Source of the DNA: JAWVFM01 sp963771655
GTDB taxonomy: Bacteria; Actinomycetota; Thermoleophilia; Solirubrobacterales; 70-9
Reading direction: 5' to 3'
DNA length: 64,000 bases
NCBI GenBank assembly: GCA_963771655.1
Contig: CAVYUG010000006.1
Location: 248,001-312,000 of the forward strand
Part shown: positions 15,529 through 24,256 of the stretch, piece after piece
Layout of the letters: the number at the start of each line of letters is the position of its first letter
How positions within the stretch are numbered: position 1 is the first letter of the stretch
Position numbers and translations under genes: made by a program
The notes under the pieces: model-generated
Database searches by the model: none
The model's input: the letters and a program-made list of their open reading frames with translations, nothing else
Told to the model about the DNA's origin: nothing

Positions 15529-16638
15529 ATGCTAGTTGCGGAACTTCAGGAGCTGGACGAGGTCAAGGGCCTCGTCACGAAGGGCCACGCGGAGGGTGTC
15601 ATCGCCTTCGGCGAGGTGGCGAGCGCCCTCTCGGAGGTTGACGTCGACGAGGGGGACATCGAGGAGCTCTACGGCTACCTCGAGGGCCAGGGCATCGAGC
15701 TCGTCGACGACCCGGATCCGGGCACGGCGCCCGCGGGCGCCGCCGCGGTCGATCGCGAGGACGGCAAGCGCGGCAGGCGTCGCAAGGCAACCGCCCTCGA
15801 CCTGAAGCCGGACATGACGACCGACTCCTTGCAGCTCTTCCTCAAGGACATCGGCAAGGTCCGGCTCCTCACGGCGGCCGAGGAGGTCGAGCTCGCGAAG
15901 CGGATCGAGCGCGGCGACCTCGACGCGAAGCAGAAGATGGTGGAGTCGAACCTCCGCCTCGTCGTCTCGATCGCCAAGAACTACCGAAACCAGGGCCTTC
16001 CCTTCCTCGACCTGATCCAGGAGGGCACTCTCGGCCTCGTCCGCGCCGCCGAGAAGTTCGACTACCGCAAGGGCTTCAAGTTCTCCACCTACGCGACCTG
16101 GTGGATCCGCCAGGCCATCGCTCGCGCCCTCGCCGACAAGGCGCGGACGATCCGGATCCCCGTCCACGTCGTCGAGAAGCTCAACAAGATCGGCCGCGCC
16201 GAGCGCAAGCTGGTCACCGAGCTCGGCCGTGAGCCGACGCCCGACGAGATCGCCGAGGTCACCGGCATCGACCCCGAGGAGGTCGACCAGATCAAACGCT
16301 CCGCCCAGGCCCCCGTCTCGCTCGAGAAGCCCGTGGGCGACGAGGAGGAGTCGGAGTTCGGCCAGTTCATCGCCGACGAAAAGGCGGAGTCGCCCTTCGA
16401 ACGCGCGGCCGACCTCCTCACGAAGGAGGCGCTGCGCGAGGCCCTCGAGAACCTCTCCTATCGCGAGCGCCGCGTCCTCGAGCTCCGCTACGGCCTCGGC
16501 GGCGAGCACCCCCGGACGCTCGACGAGGTGGGGCGCACCTTCAACGTGACGCGCGAGCGGATCCGGCAGATCGAGAACCAGTCGCTCAAAAAGCTTCAGA
16601 GCCTCGCCGAGGCCCAGAAGCTGCGCGAGGTCACCTAG
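15529..16638 (+). CDS. rpoD: principal RNA polymerase sigma factor
   Basis: The 369-residue product is a group 1 sigma-70. Region 1.1 is present (LVAELQELDEVKGLVTKGHAEGV), then 1.2 (DSLQLFLKDIGKVRLLTAAEE), 2 (NLRLVVSIAKNYRNQGLPFL, DLIQEGTLGLVRAAEKFDYRKG, FSTYATWWIRQAIARALADK), 3, and 4 with the -35 helix-turn-helix TLDEVGRTFNVTRERIRQIE. A TTG at 15412 would add 39 residues, but homology begins at the ATG at 15529. It would read the TTGNNN/TANNNT promoters listed here. Candidate -10 boxes upstream include TACCGT (15498-15503). Convergent with a GNAT gene, 8-nt overlap. Confidence 0.95.
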   Translation: MLVAELQELDEVKGLVTKGHAEGVIAFGEVASALSEVDVDEGDIEELYGYLEGQGIELVDDPDPGTAPAGAAAVDREDGKRGRRRKATALDLKPDMTTDSLQLFLKDIGKVRLLTAAEEVELAKRIERGDLDAKQKMVESNLRLVVSIAKNYRNQGLPFLDLIQEGTLGLVRAAEKFDYRKGFKFSTYATWWIRQAIARALADKARTIRIPVHVVEKLNKIGRAERKLVTELGREPTPDEIAEVTGIDPEEVDQIKRSAQAPVSLEKPVGDEEESEFGQFIADEKAESPFERAADLLTKEALREALENLSYRERRVLELRYGLGGEHPRTLDEVGRTFNVTRERIRQIENQSLKKLQSLAEAQKLREVT

Positions 16639-17410
16639 CGGACACGGTCTTGACGAACCGGTGGGTCACTCCCATCGGCTCGAAGCCGAGCTTCTCGTAG
16701 AGGCGCGGCGTCGTGTCGTCGGCGTCGGCGACCACGAAGGTCAGCTCGTCGCCCGCCGCGGCCGAAACCCTCGCGGCAGCGCTGACCACAGCGCGCGCGA
16801 GCCCGCGGCCTCGAGCCGCAATTGCGGTGGCGACGTCCTCCACCTGCCCGACCCGGCCCTCACCTCGAAGCCAGGCTCGCGAGACGACGGCGCCGGCGTC
16901 TCGCACGACGAACCAGCGGCCGCCGGCCGACGTTTCGAGGCGCCGGTCGAGCTCGAGCAGCTCGGCCGCCAGCTCGTTGGAGCCCGGGAACGCCTCGAGC
17001 ATGATCTCCCGGCGGCTGGCCCGGACGTCGTCGAAGCCGGCCTCGACGACCTCGTGCTGCGGCGGCGGCGGGGGCTTGCGCAGACGCATGAGGACGAACC
17101 TCGTCGTCTCGAAGCCGAGGCTGCGAAGCCCGGGGGCGACGCGGCGCGCAGCGGCCTCGTCCTCGACGACCACGGCCGCCGCCTCGATGCCGCACTCCCG
17201 CGCGAGCTCGGATGCCTCGCGCGCGATGGCAGCGGCGTTGAGGCCGCCGGGGTCGTCGAGCCGGACGTAGTTCGCGTCCCAGACCCGGGGCAGCGAGGGC
17301 GTGAGAAGCGCGGTGCCGCCGCTCCAGGCGCGGACCTCGTGAACGGTCCGCTCGTCGATCGCGGCGAGCAGCCCCCGGGCCTTTCTGAGGTCGTCGGCGC
17401 GCCTGCTCAC
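16631..17410 (-). CDS. GNAT-family acetyltransferase
   Basis: A 259-residue protein whose C-terminal half is a GNAT fold: WFVVRDAGAVVSRAWLR, GQVEDVATAIAARGRGLARAVVSAAAR (the acetyl-CoA pyrophosphate loop, here ARGRGLA), then FVVADADDTTPRLYEKLGFEP. The N-terminal half is a degenerate related fold, with a proline-rich linker (LRKPPPPPQHE) at about residue 110. Substrate is unknown. The GTG at 17410 is chosen: TAGCTT (17423-17418) ends 7 nt before it. Its last codons overlap the end of rpoD. Confidence 0.75.
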   Translation of the reverse strand: MSRRADDLRKARGLLAAIDERTVHEVRAWSGGTALLTPSLPRVWDANYVRLDDPGGLNAAAIAREASELARECGIEAAAVVVEDEAAARRVAPGLRSLGFETTRFVLMRLRKPPPPPQHEVVEAGFDDVRASRREIMLEAFPGSNELAAELLELDRRLETSAGGRWFVVRDAGAVVSRAWLRGEGRVGQVEDVATAIAARGRGLARAVVSAAARVSAAAGDELTFVVADADDTTPRLYEKLGFEPMGVTHRFVKTVSAR

Positions 17411-17457
17411 GGTGGAAAAGCTAAAGCGCTTCGTCGCGCGACCCGATATCTGAGGCG

Positions 17458-18573
17458 ATGGCGTTCGACGTCGATGCCGCGCTTCGCTACGTGGTCGAGC
17501 GTGAGGGCTCCGACCTTCACGTGAAGGTGCCCGCTCCGCCGATGGCGCGCATTCACGGCGAGCTCACACCGGTCGCGGGCGCGGCCGTGCTCGGGGCCGA
17601 GGACACGGACGCCGCGCTCGAGCACGTGCTCCACGATGCCGCTCTCCTCGAGGAGTTCGCGACCGTGGGCGAGGCCGACTTCTCCTACGAGATCCCCGGT
17701 CTCGCGCGCTTTCGAGTCAACGCGTTTCGCCAGCGCGGCGACGTCTCGATCGCCTTCCGCGTCATTCCCTACAGCGTTCGGACGATTGACGACCTCGAGC
17801 TCCCTGAGGTGATCCGCAAGCTCGCGGACGAGCCGCGCGGAATCATCCTCCTCACGGGCACCACCGGCTCCGGCAAGTCGACGACGCTCGCGGCGATGAT
17901 CGAGCACATCAACGCGAACAAGGCCCGGCACATCGTCACGCTCGAGGATCCGATCGAGTACCTGCACGGCGACAAGCGGTCGATCATCAACCAGCGTGAG
18001 GTCGGCCACGACACGGAGAGCTTCGCCCGGGCGATGCGCCGCGTCCTCCGGCAGGACCCGGACGTGATCCTGATCGGCGAGATGCGCGACGAGGAGACCG
18101 TCCGGACGGCGCTCTCGGCCGCCGAGACCGGCCACCTCGTGATGTCGACGCTTCACACCCTCGACGCCTCGGAGACGATCAACCGCATCATCGACTTCTT
18201 CCCGCCCCATCTCCAGCAGCAGGCGCGCGTGATGCTTGCCTCGACGCTTCGGGGCGTTGTCTCGCAGCGCCTGGTGAAGCGCGCCGATGGCTCGGGCCGG
18301 ATCGCCGCGGCCGAGATCATGGTCGTCACCGGGCGAATCCAGGACCTGATCCTCAACCCCGAGGAGACCGGGCGAATCACGGAAGTCATCTCCGAGGGCT
18401 CCTACTACGGCATGCAGACGTTCGACCAGTCGCTCCTCGCCCACGTCACCGAGGGCAACATCTCGGTCGAGACGGGCCTCGAGGTCGCCTCGAGCGCGCA
18501 CGACTTCAAGCTCATGCTCGACGCGCAGGGCCGGCGCGCGAGCGGTATCGAGCAGGTCGTAAGCGCCGCTTAG
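17458..18573 (+). CDS. pilT: PilT/PilB-type twitching ATPase
   Basis: A 371-residue secretion/retraction ATPase. N-terminal PAS-like domain (GSDLHVKVPAPPMARIHGEL), Walker A GTTGSGKSTT (about 134-143), Asp box (IVTLEDPIEYLH), Walker B VILIGEMRDEET, His box TGHLVMSTLHT. GEMRDEET and GHLVMSTLHT are PilT rather than PilB or TadA features, so retraction of type IV pili is the expected role. No other pilus gene is adjacent; the pilin-like protein at 4229 is 13 kb away and of Flp/TadE type. The ATG at 17458 follows GATATC with no Shine-Dalgarno. Confidence 0.85.
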   Translation: MAFDVDAALRYVVEREGSDLHVKVPAPPMARIHGELTPVAGAAVLGAEDTDAALEHVLHDAALLEEFATVGEADFSYEIPGLARFRVNAFRQRGDVSIAFRVIPYSVRTIDDLELPEVIRKLADEPRGIILLTGTTGSGKSTTLAAMIEHINANKARHIVTLEDPIEYLHGDKRSIINQREVGHDTESFARAMRRVLRQDPDVILIGEMRDEETVRTALSAAETGHLVMSTLHTLDASETINRIIDFFPPHLQQQARVMLASTLRGVVSQRLVKRADGSGRIAAAEIMVVTGRIQDLILNPEETGRITEVISEGSYYGMQTFDQSLLAHVTEGNISVETGLEVASSAHDFKLMLDAQGRRASGIEQVVSAA

Positions 18574-18579
18574 AGCCAC

Positions 18580-18608
18580 TTCAGTTGGTAAAGCATTGAC
18601 GCTATACT
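18580..18608 (+). promoter_or_regulatory. promoter of the HxlR gene
   Basis: TTCAGT (18580-18585), a 17-nt spacer and TATACT (18603-18608), then 8 nt to the GTG at 18617. This is the best -10 match in the window and the transcript would be leaderless. Confidence 0.6.
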
Positions 18609-18616
18609 CGCCCTGC

Positions 18617-18967
18617 GTGAGGGGCGATTCCGACTCTCCCTGTCCCGTCAGCTGCTGTGCGGAGATCATCTCCGGCAAGTGGACGCTCCTCGTGATCCGG
18701 GACCTCGCCGAGGGCCCGCAGCGCTTCTGCGAGCTTGAGCGCTCGCTCCAGGGAATCAGCCCGAGGACGCTGTCGCTGCGCCTCCGTGCGCTCGAGGAAT
18801 GCGGCGTTGTGGCGCGGACGACCTTCCCGGAGGTGCCGCCCCGGGTCGAGTACGGCCTGACCGATAAGGGCCGTGCGCTCGTGCCGCTGATCGACGACAT
18901 GCGCAAGTACGGCGAGCGCTGGCTCGTCGCCGACGCGGCAGCCGGCCGCGACGCCGTAGCCGTCTAG
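18617..18967 (+). CDS. HxlR-family transcriptional regulator
   Basis: About 116 residues with a MarR-like winged helix: CPVSCCAEIISGKWTLLVIRDLAEGPQRFCELERSLQGISPRTLSLRLRALEE is the HxlR hallmark. An N-terminal cysteine cluster (C at about 9, 13, 14) matches the redox/aldehyde-sensing cysteine of several HxlR proteins, so oxidative or electrophile sensing is plausible. A TTG at 18596 would extend it by seven residues, but it overlaps the promoter; the GTG at 18617 fits leaderless spacing. The target is not evident; pilT upstream and the 613-residue gene downstream run the same way. Confidence 0.85.
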   Translation: MRGDSDSPCPVSCCAEIISGKWTLLVIRDLAEGPQRFCELERSLQGISPRTLSLRLRALEECGVVARTTFPEVPPRVEYGLTDKGRALVPLIDDMRKYGERWLVADAAAGRDAVAV

Positions 18968-18981
18968 GCGCCCGAGCGCCG

Positions 18982-19035
18982 GCTGCAACCGAGCTTGCAG
19001 CGCAGGAACGGCCCACGCCCGCGCGAAACGTGGGC
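18982..19035 (+). terminator. two successive hairpins between hxlR-type gene and next gene
   Basis: GCTGCAA (18982-18988) pairs with TTGCAGC (18995-19001), loop 6. Then GCCCACG (19011-19017) pairs with CGTGGGC (19029-19035), ending 2 nt before the next ATG. The first may end the HxlR transcript. The second could shield the following start codon. No U tract is present. Confidence 0.4.
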
Positions 19036-19037
19036 GC

Positions 19038-20879
19038 ATGCACGATCTCGTAGTTCGCGAAGCCCTTGAGACCATGGCCCTCGACGCGGCCGATCGGCTG
19101 CGGGACCTCATCGCCGACGGCGCCGAGATCCCCTACGAGGTCCGCGAGCCCGGCGACGCCTCACCGCTTTGCGAGTACACGCCGCGTACCGCGCTCTTCG
19201 TGCGCCAGAACGCGGGCGCGCTGCGCGAGCTCGACTCCTTCGGCGCCGCGTGCGCCGCGCTCGAGTCAACGGGGCTCGCAGGCGCTTACCTCGAGGCCGC
19301 CGGCGCGGACGTGCCCGCCGAGACGCGCCCCCGCGCAGAGCTTGCGGGCATTCTCTTCCTCTGCCGCCTGTGGCAGGGGTCGACCGACTTCTCGATCGTC
19401 GAGGAGCGCCTTGAAGCGAGCATCGCCGAGATCGAGCTCGGCGACGAGCCGGCCGAGGACGAGATCGAGGTGGTGGTGCCGGTGCGCGGCCTGCAGATGC
19501 CGATCGAGCGGCTCGAGCTCGCCACCGCGACGCTCGTGCGCGCGGACACCGTCGACGTGCCGCCCGAGGCGCGGGCGTCCGAGGGCTCGGGCGCCGCGGG
19601 TTGGCAGCCCACCTTCCTCGCGGTCGCGCGCGTTGGCGTGGCGGCCGAGGGCACTGAGGCACCCGACGCCGGCGCGCGAGCCGTCGAGTCCTTCCGGCAG
19701 CTGATCACCACCCTGCGCCTCTACAAGGACGGGGGCGTCGGGCTTGGCCCGCACGCATGGGCGCGGTCCGGCGGCGACCGTTGGCGGCGGATCGCGACCG
19801 GCGAGGGCCGGCCGCGGCCAGGCGGCTACGTGCTCGCGCCCGAGGACCTTGCCGACCTGATGGCGCTCTCGCGCGCGCTCGCGCAGCGCTCGACTCCTTT
19901 CGGGCGTCCGGCGCGCGAGCGCGGAGGCCTGGCCGGAGCGCTGGCGCGCGCCATCTCGCGCTTCGAGGCCGGCCTCGAGCGCCACGCGGTGCTTGAGGCT
20001 CTCAACGACTATCTGCTTTCGCTTCGCTTCCTGCTCGACGGCGCCGGACCGGCGGACCTCGGGCTGTCGATGCGGGTGGCCGCACTCTGCGCCGAGCCCG
20101 AGGGCCGCGACGGCATCAAGTCGGTGCTGGACCGCGCGCTCGCGCTGGAGCGCGAGCTGTGGACGGGCGAGCCGTCCGCCGGCGGCGACGGCAAGCTCGG
20201 CCCGATCGAGACGGCGGCGAGCGTGGAGGAGCTCACCCGGGCGATCCTCAAGGACGCCGCCTGCGGGCACCTCGGCGGCGACCTGCGCGTGACGGCCGAC
20301 GAGATCCTTCTCGCCGATGGGTTCACGGTCGGCGACGGCTCCGACGAGCAGCGGGGAGCCACCGCCGAGTGGGCCGTCGAGGATCCCGAGCTCGACCCGG
20401 AATGGGCCGGCGAGGACGAGATACCCGAGTTCGACGACGATCTCCTCGAGGCTCCCGACGACGAGCTCCCGGTCCCGGAGCCGATCGAGTTCCGCGCCGT
20501 CGAGATGGACGACGAGGACGACGAATACGAGTTCGTCGAGAAGGTATCGGAGCCCGAGGGTCGAATCAGCGTCCATCGACCGGCCTTCATCGAACCGGAG
20601 GAGGAGCAGGTGACGGCACACGCGACCGCAACGACTTTCGAGGACGCCGAGGGCTACGAGAGCCGCACGACGGTGATCGAGGCCGTCCAGGCGCCCGAGC
20701 CGAGGACCACGCCATCGGAGCGCGTCAGCGCCCTCCTCGCCGAGCACCGCGCCGAGCGCGAGGCAGTCGCGAGCCGCGTGGCGCACCTCTTTCCGCGTCC
20801 CGAGCCCTGCGAGTGGGACGTGCCCGAGGTCGGCTACGACCGGCGCCGCCGCGCCGAGGTCTCAGCCCGAGCCTCCTGA
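19038..20879 (+). CDS. 613-residue orphan protein, possible HEPN-like core and acidic tail
   Basis: I do not recognise a named family. Residues 1-260 are mixed alpha/beta with strand-like blocks (EIEVVVPVRGLQMPIERLEL, FLAVARVGVAA). Residues about 295-385 are helical; RFEAGLERHAVLEALNDYLLSLRFLL followed by LGLSMRVAALCAE resembles the start of ApeA-type HEPN domains, but the R-x4-6-H ribonuclease motif is absent. Residues 440-520 are strongly acidic (DPEWAGEDEIPEFDDDLLE). No membrane segment or signal is seen, so it is probably cytoplasmic. A hairpin (19011-19035) precedes the start. It stands alone between an HxlR gene and the convergent DsbA gene. Confidence 0.7.
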   Translation: MHDLVVREALETMALDAADRLRDLIADGAEIPYEVREPGDASPLCEYTPRTALFVRQNAGALRELDSFGAACAALESTGLAGAYLEAAGADVPAETRPRAELAGILFLCRLWQGSTDFSIVEERLEASIAEIELGDEPAEDEIEVVVPVRGLQMPIERLELATATLVRADTVDVPPEARASEGSGAAGWQPTFLAVARVGVAAEGTEAPDAGARAVESFRQLITTLRLYKDGGVGLGPHAWARSGGDRWRRIATGEGRPRPGGYVLAPEDLADLMALSRALAQRSTPFGRPARERGGLAGALARAISRFEAGLERHAVLEALNDYLLSLRFLLDGAGPADLGLSMRVAALCAEPEGRDGIKSVLDRALALERELWTGEPSAGGDGKLGPIETAASVEELTRAILKDAACGHLGGDLRVTADEILLADGFTVGDGSDEQRGATAEWAVEDPELDPEWAGEDEIPEFDDDLLEAPDDELPVPEPIEFRAVEMDDEDDEYEFVEKVSEPEGRISVHRPAFIEPEEEQVTAHATATTFEDAEGYESRTTVIEAVQAPEPRTTPSERVSALLAEHRAEREAVASRVAHLFPRPEPCEWDVPEVGYDRRRRAEVSARAS

Positions 20880-20958
20880 AGCTTCCTCCTCCGATCACCC
20901 AGGAAGAGCGGGTCCAGGCCGCCGGTATCCCCGGCGGTCTCGGCCCGCCAGAAAACGG

Positions 20959-21663
20959 CTAGCGCAGCAGCGGGTCGAGCGCGGAGCTGAAGGCCTCGGG
21001 CGTCAGGTCGGACGGCTCGACCTCCTCCGGCGCCTCCCCTCGCCGCTCGAGGAAGAACCTCGGCGTCGAGCTGACGCCCCGCGCCGATGCGGCGCGGTCC
21101 GCCTCATCGAGGACGCGCTGCGCCGTGGGCGAATCCGCCTCCGCCAGGGCCCGCTGCGCATCCAGCCCCGGGGTGGCCGCCGCGATCCTCCTCAGGTACG
21201 CGTCGGTGGCGTAACCCGACCCTTCGTCGCCCTGGTTTTCGTAGAAGAGCTCCATGAGCTGCCACATGCGCGCCTGAACGCTCGCAGCGGCGCCGAGCCG
21301 GGCCATGCGCTCGGAGTCGGGCCCCAGGATCGTCAGCAGCTCCAGCCGCAGGCGCAGACGGCGTGTGCGCACGTAGCGGTCAAGGACGGCGGGCAGCACG
21401 TCACGCGCGTATTCGCCGCAGAAGGGGCACTGGGGATCGGCGAACTCGACCAGCGTCGCGCCCGCTTTCGGATCGCCGAGCCAGGCACCGCGCTGGGGGA
21501 TGCCGCCGAATGTCTTCTCCACCCGCTTCGCGTCCTGGGGCAGCCCGCTCAGGTCGACGTCGGTCGAAGCGCCGAGAACGAGCACCAGCACGGCGACGAC
21601 GATCCCGGCGAACAGCGCGACGGCGCCGAGCTGCCAGGCCCGGCGGCGAGCGGGCTCGCTCAT
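20959..21663 (-). CDS. membrane-anchored DsbA-like thioredoxin-fold protein
   Basis: A 234-residue protein with one N-terminal membrane helix (about 10-31) and an exported DsbA-like domain: TLVEFADPQCPFCGEYARDVLPAVLDRY holds the CPFC redox motif, and SARGVSSTPRFFLERRG carries the cis-proline loop (STP). It should oxidise or isomerise disulfides outside the membrane. Its ATG overlaps the end of the ArsA-like gene by 4 nt (ATGA), so it is the last gene of an arsA-arsA-dsbA operon. The QSER-like insert and the 78-nt gap to the convergent 613-residue gene show nothing else. Confidence 0.85.
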   Translation of the reverse strand: MSEPARRRAWQLGAVALFAGIVVAVLVLVLGASTDVDLSGLPQDAKRVEKTFGGIPQRGAWLGDPKAGATLVEFADPQCPFCGEYARDVLPAVLDRYVRTRRLRLRLELLTILGPDSERMARLGAAASVQARMWQLMELFYENQGDEGSGYATDAYLRRIAAATPGLDAQRALAEADSPTAQRVLDEADRAASARGVSSTPRFFLERRGEAPEEVEPSDLTPEAFSSALDPLLR

Positions 21664-22817
21664 CGAAGCCGCTCGGCCGGCGGCGCCGTCGACTCCTCCA
21701 CCCCGGTGGCGAAGAGGTAGCGGTTCAGGTCGACCAGCCCGGGGATGTCGTGGACGTCGTCGTCGAGGTACGGAACCTGGATGACGTTGTCAGTCCCGAG
21801 CTCGGCGACGAGCCTCTCGATGTTGGCTCGGTCACGCTCGGCGAGGGCCCGGAAGTCGCGATGGTTTGCGACCACCCGCGCCGCCAGCCCCGCGTCACCG
21901 AGAGCATCCGTGAGAGCCGACTCGAGCTCGCCGTCGGCGCCCGCGGCGCCCTCGAAGTGGACCTTGTTCACGATCGCACCGCCGAAGGGGAGCTTCGACT
22001 CCACGAGCTTGGCGTGGAAGTGGGCCGCCTCTGAGATCGAGTCGCCCTGCGGCGCGCAGACCACGATGAAGCCTGTCTCGGGCGCGGCGAGCAGCGCGTC
22101 GACCCTGCGCGCTCGCTCGCGGAAGCCATCGACCATCCCGCCGAAGGCCTGGAAGAACTCCGCGAGGTCCTGCAGAAGGTCGACGCCCGTGATCCGGCGC
22201 AGGATCGAGAACATCATCGAGGCTCCGCCACCGACCACGCGGCTCGCAAAGCCGGTCGGCCGCATGAAGATGCGCAGAGCGCGGCCCTCGATGAACTGGA
22301 CGAGGCGCCTGGGAGCGTCGAGGAACTCGAGCGCGTCGCGACTCGGAGGCGTATCGAGCACGAGCAGGTCGAAGTCGCCCTCGGTCCAGAGCTCGTAGAG
22401 CTTCTCCATCGCCATGTACTCCTGCGAACCCGCCAGGGCGGAGCTGAGCTGCTGGTAGATCCGGTTGGAGAGGATGCGATCGCGGGTGGCGGCGTCCGGC
22501 GCGTTTCGGCGGATCACCTCGTCGAAGGTCGCCTTGGCGTCGAGCATCATCGCCCACAGCTCGCCGTCGCCGCCGACGCCGGCCGCGGCCAGGAGCTCCG
22601 GATCGACCTGGCGGGCCTCGTTGCCGAGCTCCACCATGCCGAGCGAGTCGGCGAGCCGCCTCGCGGGGTCGATCGTGAGGACGGCGACACGCAGGCCCCG
22701 GGCGGCCATTCCCGTTGCGATGGCCGCTGACGTGGTCGTCTTGCCGACGCCTCCGGATCCCGCGCAGATGCAGACTCGCTTGCCGTGAAGAAGCTCCGCC
22801 ACTCCGCCCCGAGCCAT
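21660..22817 (-). CDS. ArsA/GET3-family ATPase, second of a pair
   Basis: A 385-residue deviant Walker A ATPase: GSGGVGKTTTSAAIATGMAARGLRV near the N-terminus, LTIDPARRLADSL (switch-like), DLLVLDTPPSRDALEFLDAPRRL and IVNKVHFEG. It belongs to the actinobacterial pair exemplified by M. tuberculosis Rv3679/Rv3680, whose products form a heteromeric complex. ArsA-type conserved metalloid cysteines are not visible, so arsenite export is unlikely; handling of membrane proteins or small molecules is possible. The ATG at 22817 overlaps the stop of its partner by 1 nt (TGATG); an upstream extension of the frame is not protein-like. Confidence 0.85.
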   Translation of the reverse strand: MARGGVAELLHGKRVCICAGSGGVGKTTTSAAIATGMAARGLRVAVLTIDPARRLADSLGMVELGNEARQVDPELLAAAGVGGDGELWAMMLDAKATFDEVIRRNAPDAATRDRILSNRIYQQLSSALAGSQEYMAMEKLYELWTEGDFDLLVLDTPPSRDALEFLDAPRRLVQFIEGRALRIFMRPTGFASRVVGGGASMMFSILRRITGVDLLQDLAEFFQAFGGMVDGFRERARRVDALLAAPETGFIVVCAPQGDSISEAAHFHAKLVESKLPFGGAIVNKVHFEGAAGADGELESALTDALGDAGLAARVVANHRDFRALAERDRANIERLVAELGTDNVIQVPYLDDDVHDIPGLVDLNRYLFATGVEESTAPPAERLR

Positions 22818-23737
22818 CAGAGCTCCTTCGAGAGCTCGCGGATCTGCTCGATCCCAACCTCGGGCTCGAAGAGGAACGGCAGCTCGCCGACCGGCGCATC
22901 GGTCATCTCCTCCAGGCGGGCGAGCTGGGCGCGCTGCGCGGCGGCGCGGTGCCGCTCCGAGAGCGCTGCCGAGCAAGCGGCGCTCACCGTCTCATCCTCC
23001 GATTCCGCGGCCACCGTCGCGAGCTGCTCAGTCTCGCCCGCGTCGAACCGCTCCGGATAGAGCCCGTTCATCCATATCCGGTCGACCGACGCGCCAACGT
23101 CCTCGGTGAGGTCGCGCTCGAGCGAAGCGGTCTCGTTGACCGGCATCTCCTCCGGCAGGGCCACGATCGCGACGCCGGTCTTACGGTGGTTCGTGATGAA
23201 GGAGTCGAGCGCCTGCGCCTGTGCCGCGATCGGCCCGACGCGCGCGACGTTGGCGAACGTCCGCGGTGTCTGGAGGAAGCCCACGCCGTGGCCGGTCGCG
23301 GGCGCGTCGACGACGACGAGGTCGTACTTGCGCCCGTCCGCGACCTTGCGATCGAGCTGGGCGAGCTCCCAGATCTTCCCGATCGTGACCAGCTCGCGGA
23401 GACCCGGGGTCGCCGCGGCCAGGTAGTTGAACATCCGGGAGCGGAACAGCAGGTCTCGCATCGGCCGCACTCGTAGCGCGAGCAGCACGTATTCCCGCAT
23501 CGCCTCGTCCGGGTCGATGGAGATCGCCCAGAGGTTCTCGTCCATCTCGGTCTCATGGAAGCCGATCTCGGCGTGGTGGAAGACGCGCGAGAGCCGCTCC
23601 TGCGCGGAAACCTCGCACAGGATGGTGCGCTTTCCGCTTGCGGCGGCCGCGAGTCCGAGCGCGAGCGCCACCGTCGACTTGCCGACCCCGCCCTTGCCGG
23701 TGACGATCACCAGCCGCTTCGAAAGCAGCGCGGGCAT
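22817..23737 (-). CDS. ArsA/GET3-family ATPase, first of a pair
   Basis: A 306-residue ATPase with a typical deviant Walker A (VTGKGGVGKSTVALALGLAAAASGKRTILCE) at residues 11-40, then LWAISIDPDEAMREY, LVVVDAPATGHGVGFLQTPRTFANVARVGPIA and WMNGLYPERF. It is the Rv3679-like partner of the downstream ArsA protein. The two genes and the DsbA gene overlap at each junction, so they are translated together. The ATG at 23737 follows TTA and has no clear Shine-Dalgarno. It is divergent from the parA-ftsZ operon across about 64 bp. Confidence 0.85.
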   Translation of the reverse strand: MPALLSKRLVIVTGKGGVGKSTVALALGLAAAASGKRTILCEVSAQERLSRVFHHAEIGFHETEMDENLWAISIDPDEAMREYVLLALRVRPMRDLLFRSRMFNYLAAATPGLRELVTIGKIWELAQLDRKVADGRKYDLVVVDAPATGHGVGFLQTPRTFANVARVGPIAAQAQALDSFITNHRKTGVAIVALPEEMPVNETASLERDLTEDVGASVDRIWMNGLYPERFDAGETEQLATVAAESEDETVSAACSAALSERHRAAAQRAQLARLEEMTDAPVGELPFLFEPEVGIEQIRELSKEL

Positions 23738-23801
23738 TAATGCGGATCATTTCAGTGCACGGGCAGGAAACGTCCCAGCTCGTGCGAATAACCGCGATCA
23801 A

Positions 23802-24256
23802 ATGGGACTTTTCAGCCGCGGCTCGCAATCCGACGACCACTCCCGCCCGTCGATGCCGGACCTCGACTGGACTCGAGCTCGAGCCAGGCGTCGACGAACG
23901 GCCACGCGCCTCCCGTCGAGGAGACGGTCGAACCCGCCGCGGAGCCGGCGACCGGAGCCGACGCCGGAGCCCGAGCCAGCGCTCGAGACCGGAGCCCGAG
24001 AGCCCGAGCCGCGGAGCCCGAGCCGGCGCCCGAGCGCGAGCCGGAGCCGGCGCCCGAGCCCGAGGCCGGCGCCCGAAGCCGAGCCCAGAGCCTGCGTCGA
24101 AGCCCGAGCCGGCCCGCGCAGCCTCACCGCCGCCCTCGAACCCGGCCGAGCCCGATCCCGAGGAGGCGGCTCGGCTGACCCCCTCGGAGGCCGTCGCTCC
24201 GAGCCGCCTGCCCACGGCGGCTCGACGCCGGGCGCGGGGACGGCCCCCGAGCGCCG
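23802..24256 (+). other. broken N-terminal extension of the ParA gene
   Basis: An ATG at 23802 starts MGLFSRGSQSDDHSRPSMPD, a plausible N-terminus. From about 23870 the best protein-like reading moves to another frame (SSSQASTNGHAPPVEETVEP), then between frames through GAGCCC-type repeats coding Glu/Pro/Ala-rich linker, and a third frame (SNPAEPDPEEAARLTPSEA) before the ParA frame opens at 24179. Joined, this would be a disordered extension of roughly 150 residues. At least two or three indels are needed; low-complexity repeats make assembly or base-calling errors likely, but a decaying extension cannot be excluded. Confidence 0.55.

Noticed and set aside
23766..23812. Inverted pair AAACGTCCCA / TGGGACTTTT before the ParA ATG, similar to part of the 26531 foldback
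   Set aside because: Only 8-10 bp with mismatches and a long loop; I cannot separate it from chance.
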